64,000 nt of DNA, from the NCBI GenBank assembly GCA_021527695.1, contig JAKFAO010000004.1, forward strand, positions 310,001 through 374,000. The letters run 5' to 3'. The notes below the pieces were generated by a model, which made no database searches, was not told the origin of the DNA, and saw nothing but the letters and a program-made list of their open reading frames with translations. A program made the translations under genes and the position numbers. This document shows, in pieces, positions 11,501 to 20,569 of the stretch (positions are counted from its first letter, which is position 1; each line of letters starts with the position of its first letter). The stretch comes from Naematelia aurantialba. Its lineage: Eukaryota; Basidiomycota; Tremellomycetes; Tremellales; Naemateliaceae.

Positions 11501-12387
11501 GTGGCGAGTTGCCGGCTCTGGCACCCTCCCTATCTCGGTGGAACTCCTGCACAGCTCTCCTCCCCCGTCTGTCTCTCTCCGGTGTTGAACTGCGGCGACT
11601 ACAATGAACAATAGGGAAATGCAGCATTGTCGCTGTATCAGGAACTCAGGGCAGCTGTGTGATGATGGCGCCGTATACTCGACGTCCGAGCTGAGTCTCT
11701 ACGTGTAGGATTGGTTGGAGCGAAGATCTGCGAAACAACGAGCTCTTCCGGGTAATCGAGTACGGGGCAATGTGAGTGGGATATCCTGTTTCCCTCTTCG
11801 TGGCAATCTCTGACTCGAGGCTCCAGGGAAGTGTTCATCTGACTTGTTGTTCCGGCAGACTGCTCTGTGCATGTTCATGAGCATGTGGTTGGGGATGTTT
11901 CCGGCAAGAGAGGCTGGTGCAGGAGGATCATATCAGTTCCATAGCTGTTTTTGGATGCTGTTGCGTAATGGTGTTTGCAGCCCTTGGATAGCGCATCACA
12001 GTGTGAAACAACACTGTCGTCCGTGCACAAACACATGCTGCACCCAAAGGACCGCAGCCGAGTCGCACGGCTGACTTGGATTGCCACTGTGCGGTTTGAC
12101 AATTACGCCACTAGCGCACTGCGTGACCAGAAACATCTACGCTCTGAGACCCAGGTACATGCATGCCTTGTGTGTCTTGTAACGCCACGGCTCTCTACGC
12201 GTCTAACGCTCGTCTGTCTGTCCGTCTGTCCGTCTGTCCGTCTGTCCATCTGTCCATCTGTGTCTGTCCCCCTCTCGCCTGCATGCCCCGTCGGTCTGTC
12301 GCCGCCTCACGTACCCTCTACCCGGAGACTGCGAAACCGCCCCTACCCCTCCGCACCAGTCTACCGCGAGAGCGGAAGTCGCCCCGA
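11501..12387. other. Intergenic stretch between convergent genes
   Basis: It separates the unrecognised plus-strand gene from the 3' end of the minus-strand asparagine synthetase gene. Frames here are short and unconvincing on both strands. The only structure is an 8-bp tandem repeat, TCTGTCCG, at about 12211-12262 (around six copies). Confidence 0.5.
12211..12262 (+). repeat. 8-bp tandem repeat TCTGTCCG
   Basis: About six near-perfect copies of TCTGTCCG, the last ones drifting to TCTGTCCA. The patch lies in the region downstream of the asparagine synthetase stop codon, possibly within its 3' untranslated region. Confidence 0.8.
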
Positions 12388-15279
12388 TCACGCATGTCCG
12401 TTGGCTGTAACCGTGGCCGTGGCCTTGCCCGAACCAGCCTCGTATGCGGCCGTGTGGATGCTGACGGCTCTGCCGGATGGGTCGCTCGAAACGCCCCATT
12501 CTTGTTTCGGGATCCACCTGGGTACGTCAGCCCGAGCCCACGAGCCCACGACGATGATAGGTATCGGCAGAGCCAAAGTACGATAATCGATGGAAGAAAG
12601 AGAAGAAAGAAAGCACAGGGAACCCGACAGGGATGGAGAAACAGGAGAGGAAGGCAGGAGGAAGAAGAAGGAAGAAAGAAGAAGGAAGAAGGAAGGAAGA
12701 AGGAAGGAAGAAGGAAGAAGGAAGGAAGAGAATCTCGCAGAAAAAGTAGGAGGAACAGCACTCACCGGACGGCAGTACTAGCCGCTGCTTCACTCGGAAA
12801 GTGCCCCTCGAACAACTCGCGGATCCAGTACGCTTCCTTGGTATCTGGGGTATCTGTGGGCCAACGTGTTGCGCGCTCCGCAAATTGCTCGTCCGACACC
12901 ACTGCCGCTGCGTGGTCTTTCATCCTGCACCCAGCATCAGTACAACCGCTCACCAAGAACCTGCACATGAATCTGGGTGAATCCCTCGGTGTATCTCGGT
13001 GGATCCCTCGATGAAACACGGTGTATCCCTCGATGACCCTCGGTGGATCCCTCGATGAATCTCGGTAGCCCTTGGTGGTTCGGCCCCTGGAGACTGTGCT
13101 AGCGGTAAAGGAGGACTCACCCGTCGATCCACGAATAGCCGACACCGTCTGAGAACTGCTCCTTCTGTCGCCACAGGATAGAATCAGGGAGGTACGCCTT
13201 GCCCTCTGGTGAGCAGTCGAATGCCTTGCGCAAGATGTACTGTGAGACGTCAGTTTGGCAGCACGACCACAGCAGGAAGCAGGGAGCAGGGAGCAGGGAG
13301 CAGGGAGCAGGGAGCAGGAAGCAGGGAGCAGGGAGCAGGGAGCAGGGAGCAGGGAGCAGGGAGCAGGGAGCAGGGAGCAGGGAGCAGGAGCAGGGAGCAG
13401 GGAGCAGGGAGCAGGGAGCAGGGAGCAGGGAGCAGGGAGCAGGGAGCAGGGAGCAGGGAGCAGGGAGCAGGGAGCAGGGAGCAGGGAGCAGGGAGCAGGG
13501 AGCAGAGAGCAGAGAGCAGGGAGCAGGAAGCAGGGAGCAGGGAGCGCAGAGACGATTAGCCGACCTTTTCCATCTTTGGTCGCCCGTCTTCGTCCACTTC
13601 CTGCTCGGCGCCCTTGCTGAACATCTTGTACTTTGCGTCAATGTTCATCGCAACCTCGAGAAACGACTTGTCGAGGAACGGCACTCGCGCCTCGAGGCCC
13701 CATGCCATTGTTGACCTGCACCAAGCGTTAGCATCACGATCTTCCTTGGCAATGTGACTGTGAGCTAGCGGCCTCGGACTCGAAGGTTTTGGCTCATGGT
13801 TAGAGGCCACAGGAAAACCCACTTGTTCGCACGCAGACAGTCGGCAGTGTGGAGGTTCTTGACACGCTTGACACACTCCTCGTGAAAGTCCTTTGCGTTC
13901 GGTGCCGCATGAAAATACAAGTACCCTGTCAATGTCAGCGCGCACGCTTAGGTGGCAGGCGCAGACTCGCCTCCAAAGATCTCATCGCTGCCTTCTCCGC
14001 TGAGAACCATCTTGACGCCCATCGCCTTGATCTTCCGAGATAAGAGGTACATGGGGGTACTGGCACGGACAGTGGTGACATCGTAGGTCTCAAGGTGGTA
14101 GATGACTTCTGGGATCGCATCGAGACCTTCTTGCACGGTGAAATGGTATTCGTGGTGGACAGTTCCGAGAAAGTCGGCCGCTTTCCGTGCGGCGATCAGG
14201 TCCGGAGCTCCAGGCAGACCGATGGCGAAGGAATGCAGTCGAGGCCAAGCTGCAATGGGCTCCTCTCCCTCTGCTCCACGTCAGCAAACGGAATGAAGGC
14301 TTGACTGGGCTAAGAGGGAGACATGGCGCACCTGGTTTCCGTCCCTCTTCGATCGCCTTTTGCCTCTCCTTCCTCAACGCCTCGTGCTGCGCCGCCATCT
14401 TGTCTGTCTCCCTTGCAGCAATAGACGCTATCAAACTACTGTCCAGTCCGCCACTCAATAGCACTCCGTAAGGCACCTCACTCATCAATCTCTTCCGTAC
14501 GGCTGCCTCGAGCGTATCGCGCACCAGCTTGAGATCCACAGGGTTGGTAGGCACGACTCCCTTGTCCGAGTCCCACCATGATGGGTAAAAGTAGCGCTCG
14601 ATCTTTTTGGATGTCGAGTCGTAAAAGTGTCCAGGGGGGAAGGAGATGATGTTGTCGCACTCTTCGTGGAGTGCCTTGAGCTCTGACGAGAAGAAGAGGG
14701 TTTCAGGGTGCGCAGAGTTGTGGCCCATGTAGAGCGTGGTGATTCCGATGGGGTCACGGGCGGCAATGAGACGAGATGGGGTGCTGGTAGTGTCAACGAG
14801 GACGAAGGAAAACATGCCATCGAGCATGTTGCAGAACTCTTTAGGGGAGTGCTCCTGGTACTGTGACGAGTGAGCTGGGTCTCGTCACCAGCCGGCGAAC
14901 AGTAAGCTCACCAAGTACATGATGACCTCGCAGTCCGAGTGGGTCTTGAAGTGGGCGGGTGTTTTCAGGCCCTTCCGCAGAGCAAGGTGGTTGTAGATCT
15001 CTCCGTTGACGGCGAGGATGAGGCTCTCGTCTTCACTGACCAAAGGCTGAGCTCCGGTGTCTACGGCGAGTGAGTATAATGACGACCCCTCCGAGGGGAA
15101 GGACACCCACCAACACCGACAATGGCCAACCGCTCGTGCACTAGCACAGTGTCTTTGGTCGTCACACATCCCGACCAGTCGGGACCACGGTGCCGCTGGC
15201 GCTTGGAGAGCGCAATCGCGCGGGGTCGGAAGGAGGCGAGGTCGCCCTGGCGGTTGTAGCAGCAGAAGATGCCGCACAT
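12388..15279 (-). CDS. ASN1: Asparagine synthetase (glutamine-hydrolysing)
   Basis: Makes asparagine from aspartate, glutamine and ATP in the cytosol. Nine exons close in phase and give 602 residues: 15279-15111, 15060-14912, 14860-14332, 14270-13971, 13925-13823, 13715-13565, 13239-13121, 12924-12766 and 12517-12388. The N-terminal Cys after Met is the glutaminase nucleophile ([13 protein letters not shown]). RHRGPDWSG and [10 protein letters not shown] mark the class II amidotransferase domain. The ATP-pyrophosphatase loop is [10 protein letters not shown], and [10 protein letters not shown] lies further down. [17 protein letters not shown] and [17 protein letters not shown] are family C-terminal motifs. 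The fourth intron (13926-13970) uses a GC donor. The last three introns contain tandem repeats. The gene is divergent from GID4 with about 640 bp between starts. The yeast symbol is used for the family; ASN1 and ASN2 cannot be told apart here. Confidence 0.95.
12518..12765 (-). repeat. Intron 8 of the asparagine synthetase gene, polypurine/polypyrimidine tract
   Basis: On the plus strand positions about 12590-12735 are almost only A and G (GAAGGAAG and GAAGAAG units); the transcript carries the pyrimidine strand. The exon junctions on both sides close in phase (CG|G = Arg), so the tract lies wholly inside an intron. Confidence 0.85.
12968..13070 (-). repeat. Intron 7 of the asparagine synthetase gene, imperfect direct repeats
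   Basis: Several copies of a roughly 15-bp unit related to GGATCCCTCGATGAA, mixed with GGTGTATC variants (plus-strand reading). They lie inside the 196-nt intron 12925-13120. Confidence 0.75.
13271..13546 (-). repeat. Heptamer array (AGCAGGG)n inside intron 6 of the asparagine synthetase gene
   Basis: About 270 bp of a 7-bp unit, AGCAGGG on the plus strand. Most copies are perfect, with a few AGCAGGA and AGCAGAG variants and one shortened copy near 13387. Coding exons end at 13565 and resume at 13239 with the phase intact, so the whole array is removed from the mRNA. The plus strand, which is the transcribed template, has GGG runs spaced by four bases. Confidence 0.95.
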
Positions 15280-15920
15280 GATGGGTGTACGCTCTGACTG
15301 AGTTTGGAGTAGGGTCGGCGAGGGAGGATGGGAGACTGCTATGCTAGCCCTTGTGCAGCTGCTGTCGCGGTGATGGTGACAATGCCAAGATGAGAGATGA
15401 GAGATGAACGATGAAGACGGATATGCCAACTTTTCTTGTTTCGACTCGGTGGCTTCAACGTCGGAACAATCGGGAACTCTCCGTTGGGAGATAGGGGATA
15501 ATGCTGACTCATGCGTTGAGCGGAAGCAGATCTATCAGCCCTTGTGTTGTCTCTCGTGCGACTCGAGTCAATATGCACCCTTGGATGCATGCTGGTGTTA
15601 TGGGTATGCATGGCGTGTTGGGGTATGAGCATCGGGAAATGGTCGCATGCATAGCCCATGAATCAGAATGTGTCGATAAGAAGAACGGTCCATACACTGA
15701 TAAACAGGTCCCAGTGACCATTTGAAAGGATCGCCACTCTGCACCCGAGTCGCCAGATCACATTACCACTAGCATCCCGCATTCCATTCTCCCTTTGTAC
15801 AATCACAACCACCACCTTTCCATCTCGGTAGCTTGTCAATCATTCTCGTCGCCGAGTGTGCATCGCCCACTTCAGTGCAGACACAACGCCTTCTGCGCCG
15901 TCGTTGTGGATTGAGGCGTC
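15280..15920. promoter_or_regulatory. Divergent promoter of the asparagine synthetase and GID4 genes
   Basis: 641 bp between two divergent start codons. No gene is seen. It must hold the control sequences of both genes. I found no binding site strong enough to name. Confidence 0.6.
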
Positions 15921-17515
15921 ATGCCGACGGAATCAGCTCCACCACCCGAACGCCCGACGAATCCACCCTATCCGTCCCAACATGAGGTGATCAAATGCAG
16001 CCTGTGCGGCGTTGGCGGCTTCTCCTCGTCGTCCAACACGACTCGCAATACTTCTGGTGTCGTCGTCCTATCCGAGGCGATTGAGCGGATCTGCGGGAGC
16101 TGTGTCAGGGCCCAGGAGAGTACTGCCAATTGGCATTCCCCGGATCTCGAGCAGCCTGAACCAGACGCCGCCAGCGTCGGTGTCGGTCTTGGACTGCATC
16201 ATGTGCAAATCCAGGATGTTTTTGCGACATCTTTCACCGAGGCTATTGCGATCCCAACGACAACGGCGCAATCTCCGCCCAGACCGCCCTTCCAGGTGCA
16301 GTCACTTCCCACGCAACGCACTCGACCGTGGCAGACGGCAAATGTGGCTCAAGCAGCTGCCTCGCCGGTGCCGGAGATTAGGACTCCGTCACCGACACTT
16401 CGAGCACGGGCTCGGGAAGACGACGAGAGGCCCCCCAACCCGTTGCTGGACGTCACCAAGCTACGAGTGCCGAGCGTGGGTCGCGGCGCGCTTTACCCGG
16501 GAAGTGTTTTCAGAGGTACTCAGACCAGCGGCCGGAGCGCATACGAAGTGGAAGTGCGCTTCCAGGTGAGTTTGCGTCCTGTGCCTTGTCTTCTCTCAGC
16601 CTCTGCTCTCCCTGGACGTGGCTGAGGCAGATCGGGTAGGATGTCTCGTTCCCGATTCCACGCTTTGCGGGTACCTATCCATCTCGCATCTCACCGATGC
16701 CCATCCGCATCTCACGACCTTCTTCACGGCCGACATCATCGGCCCCAAACACGGCTTCATCACGGGCCCGCGATTCGGCGCGACAGAGCACGATGACATG
16801 CGCCATTGGGGCCGGTTCGAGCAGTTCCGCAGACCAGCTACCCGCGCAGATATGATCCGTCCTGAATTGTTGTTCCGCGATCCGCTGCCCGACAGAAGCA
16901 GGGGAGAGACCAAGGGGAAGGAGAGGGACTTTGTCTTCCTCAGGATCAAAGAGAGGTTCCTCGTCCCAGACCACACTGTCAGGGATATCTCAGGTGCAAG
17001 TTTTGCCGGTACGTCCCCTCCCCCGCTGTCTGCATCGCATGCCGTGGCATCATGCTGACACAGCGATTCATCAGGTTTCTACTATGCGTTGCTGGATCTA
17101 GCACCAGCTGCTGCATCTACCGAACCGCCGAGCACACCTACCTCGCCAAATGCGCCGAAAGCGCCTCTGAGCCCAACCTTGTCCCGACGCATGTCGTCTA
17201 CAGGAGACGCTCGGAGCCCGTCCTCTCGGCCTGAGAACCGCAGGCGGCGGGAAAGTGCGGGCGGACTGGACGAGACCAAGGACGGCAGGGGAGAAGCTAC
17301 TATCCGAGGGGTGCGTCCGACCCGTCATTGCATATTGGCCAACATCCTGCTGACGGTCATTCTTCTGTGCGCAGTATTACTTCCATTCCCTGGTACGTTC
17401 CGGCTTCAGGTAACTTGGAATATGCTGACCGCCATCGTAGAACCAGGAACCGTTCCAAGAGCTGTTCCTCACTCACGTCCCGAACAAGAGCAGCAGCACG
17501 TTCGAGATGCGATGA
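15921..17515 (+). CDS. GID4: GID4/Vid24, substrate receptor of the GID ubiquitin ligase
   Basis: Five exons close in phase: 15921-16565, 16600-17008, 17075-17310, 17375-17392 and 17441-17515, giving 460 residues. The Vid24 fold starts near residue 190 with LYPGSVFRGTQTSGRSAYEV, followed by LCGYLSISHLTDAHP, FFTADIIGPKHGF and DFVFLRIKERFLVP. It closes with YYFHSLNQEPFQELFLTHV and a short tail. In yeast GID4 binds Pro-start N-degrons of gluconeogenic enzymes and brings them to the GID E3 complex in the cytosol. Unusual here: an N-terminal extension of about 190 residues with two Cys pairs (CSLC and CGSC, about residues 29-60). There is also a Ser/Pro-rich insert of about 70 residues between the strands LLDLAP and YYFHSL, an 18-bp microexon, and a 34-nt first intron. 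The start is the first ATG of the frame. Confidence 0.92.
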
Positions 17516-17875
17516 TGATGCGTTGTGTGCTTCGAGCTCGGTGGAGTCGGATGGAGATTGCGGGTGTACATTATCATTGCGGGTTGGCGGGCAGGTGGCG
17601 GTCGGGCTTGCGAGTTGACGCGACCCTTGTCAGACTAGCTGTTGCGTCCATTCCATGTAGTATGTGTGATCCAGCTGTTTCTCTTGTGCTGGGACTTGTC
17701 AACTAGGTGTTGTACGCTTTTGACGATTCCGTACAAGGTGGAGGTGGCATGAAAGGTTACGCGTGAATTGGCCTCTGAACGCGTCTGTCACTTTGCCTCT
17801 GACCATCTTCTTCGAGATACTCAAGTTCAAGGCTCAAGCATCCTCTCAGTGATCGCTCGCAGCGCGTTAGGAACC
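17516..17875. other. Short tandem intergenic gap
   Basis: 360 bp between GID4 and the RFC gene, both on the plus strand. It holds the GID4 3' end and the RFC promoter; no gene or clear site is seen. Confidence 0.5.
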
Positions 17876-20348
17876 ATGGCGACGTCTGCTGTCCCGCAGT
17901 TTGGCGCGCGGCCAGCACATTCTGCCCAGGACCAAAATACTAAGCTCCAGCCATGGGTGGAGAAATAGTGCGTTTGTCTTGTCTGCGCCGTCCATCGCTC
18001 CTTGTTGAGATTTCCTGTCTCCCTTTACCGTTTACGTCGAGATACCACTCGGGCTTGCGAGATTCCGCCTTGATAAAGGCTGTCTTGCGAAATACGCTTG
18101 CGAAATATTGTCCTGCGCAGTATGGGCTGCGATAGCCAGCTCTGCCAATACGGCTCGTGGCAATCCGCTCGTCCGGCTGCACCTAGGCCTGCGCTGATGC
18201 TCTGCGTCTTAGTCGACCAAAGACGATCGACGACGTTAGCTCGCAGGAACACACCGTCGCTGTGCTCCGCAAAGCGCTCCAATCGACAAATGTACGTCCC
18301 TCCTCGTCTTCTCTTCCCTCGTTGCCTGTCTTCCTCTTACTTGCGTTGTCTTCCTCCTCCCCCTTGTCATTCCGTTCCCACCCTTCCATCATGAGTTGTA
18401 GGATGCTGTGCGATTTCAGTCTCCTAGACGTCGTGAACATATGGCGCCCGAGACGGAGATCTGAATCGAAACAGACAACATGGACTGATATCTGACGTCG
18501 CTCAGCTTCCGCACATGCTCTTCTACGGCCCTCCAGGGACAGGCAAGACCAGTGCGTTTATTCTCCTATGAGGTGATGTCTGGAAGCTGACGAGGGAGGT
18601 ACGATCCTTGCTCTCGCACGGCAACTCTTTGGGTGAGTCGAGGCCGTTGCTTCCTTGCATCAACTGCACCTATTCTCTCGCAAGATCTTGCGTGTTTCTA
18701 GCATGCAAACGCACCACACACGCGTCAGACCTATACACCAGACACACGCACGCATAGACACACGAGCGCACGCGAGAGCGAGACAGACGCACTGTACTTA
18801 AGGAGGTAGCTGACATGGCAGGCCCGACCTCTTTCGGTCGCGCGTCCTCGAGCTCAACGCTTCTGACGAACGCGGTATCTCGGTCGTCCGGGATAAGATC
18901 AAGACGTTTGCAAGGGAAACGCCAAAACACGTCTCTGCTTCTTCGTATGTCTCGTCTCTCTTCATTCCTTGCAAGCTCCCGGCCTTGCACACCTTTTCCC
19001 CTGCCATGCTTTGCAGCTCGCATTCCTTGCAGTTCCATTCTTTGCAATTTCCATTCCTTGCAGTCTGTACCCGTAGCTCATCACCACCCAGGGACGGCAA
19101 GACATACCCCTGTCCGCCGTACAAGCTGATCATCCTCGACGAAGCCGACTCCATGACGCAGGATGCCCAGTCGGCTCTGAGGCGCATCATGGAGACTTAC
19201 TCGCGCATTACTCGATTCTGCCTCGTCTGCAACTACGTCACCCGGTGAGTTGATATCTTTGGTGGTACTCAAATCTCTTGGCCCGCTGCCTTCCATGGTA
19301 CTCTCATCCTACACATTATGATTCAAGATAGCTCGCTCCACACGATATAAGATGAGAATCCCCACTGGCATGCCTCTGCACCTCACCGGGAAAGTCATGC
19401 TAACGCGATGCAAGGATCATTGAACCGCTCGCCAGCCGATGTTCCAAATTCCGATTTAGGCCGCTCGCCCAAGGCAGCAGTCAAGCCAGAGTTGAGATGA
19501 TCGCTCACGCCGAGGGAGTGGACGCCGAAGACGGAGTGAGCCTTACCTACGGAGAAAACGTCCCTCTTCCCGACTCGCCGGCTGATAGTTTCAGGTTCTG
19601 CCGTTGATACTTGAATTGGCTGGAGGGGACCTACGGAAAGCAATCACGTATCTCCAAACAGCGCAGCGACTACACGGCGCCACAGACCCTCCAACACCAA
19701 TCACAGCGATATCCAGTCAGCTGTCCGCTCAATGAACACGCAGGGTAGCTGACGAGCCCAGTACATGAGATATCAGGGGTGGTGCCTGTCGAGACGGTGA
19801 ATGGGCTATTGAGAGCGATGGGGGTGGATCCGGATGCGGGGCTGGATCCGTCGTTGGCGAAACAAGGGTTCGAGGGCGTGCGGAGTGCGGTCAAGCAGAT
19901 TGGGCGGGAGGGATGGTCGGCCGGACAGGTCCTGGAGCAAGTGAGTTTCTCCTTGTGGCGGCATTCGGGCTCTTGGCCGCCAACAGCCGGGAGTGACGAG
20001 TCGAAGCGGACCGTCGTGCAATCTCTTGTGGTGCATCTCCACCACGCACACTCACAGCGCCTACATCGTACCCCACCGGCAGCGTAATGACGGTGGTTGT
20101 ACCGCAAAGCTGGCATGGCATCGAGTCAACAGAGCGTCGAAGAGCGGCGAGTTTCGCGGGCTGACGACGTGCGGTAGATACACGACGCGCTGATACCGAT
20201 TCCATCGATCCCTGCGATCCCCAAGGCGCAAGCGGCGCTGGCGATTGCAGAGTGCGACAAGGGGCTTTGTGAAGGTGGCGACGAGGAGTTGCAGCTCTTG
20301 GACTGTTGTTTGCGGATATGGGACGTCATGAGCAAGGCAGAGGTGTAG
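17876..20348 (+). CDS. RFC2: Replication factor C small subunit (yeast Rfc2 / human RFC4 type)
   Basis: An AAA+ subunit of the clamp loader that opens and loads PCNA at primer ends in the nucleus. Ten exons close in phase: 17876-17967, 18213-18291, 18506-18551, 18599-18632, 18822-18944, 19092-19244, 19415-19535, 19595-19715, 19762-19940 and 20178-20348, giving 372 residues. It begins with [13 protein letters not shown] (RFC box). The Walker A motif is [11 protein letters not shown] and Walker B is [43 protein letters not shown] and [18 protein letters not shown] are all family motifs. [14 protein letters not shown] and the PDLF-type spacer match the Rfc2/RFC4 branch better than Rfc3, Rfc4 or Rfc5. 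The C-terminal collar is less conserved. The Walker A lysine region is split by an intron. Confidence 0.93.
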
Positions 20349-20569
20349 CGTGAGGCACATGCAGGCACATGCAGGCACTCGAGTATGTATGTGCATGTAC
20401 GGGTCACACAGTAGGATATGCAGTGTGCATACACTGTTGTCAACTATACAACGTGGTCAATGGTTATACATCCATACGAGTCTATATACCAATACAGTAC
20501 ATACGTGGTCGTACGTCACTACAGTACATACGGGTACATGGTCGTGAATGCCGAGACAGTCGCCTCGAA

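Noticed and set aside
12661..12733. GAAGGAAG tract as a retroelement or transposon end
   Set aside because: Simple polypurine sequence with no terminal repeats, target duplication or element genes near it.
12388..12765. A 125-residue frame starting with Ser/Leu/Pro repeats read as one protein
   Set aside because: Only its last 43 residues (WIPKQEWG onward) are coding; the first part is the polypyrimidine intron of the asparagine synthetase gene.
13271..13546. Regular repeats that might be a CRISPR array
   Set aside because: The unit is 7 bp with no unique spacers, and the array sits inside a spliced intron of a eukaryotic gene.
13117..13641. Long frames on both strands through the heptamer array (Ser-Leu-Leu-Pro-Ala-Pro-Cys or Gly-Ser-Arg-Glu-Gln repeats)
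   Set aside because: A 7-bp repeat without stops is open in every frame; the exons of the asparagine synthetase gene on both sides join in phase over it.
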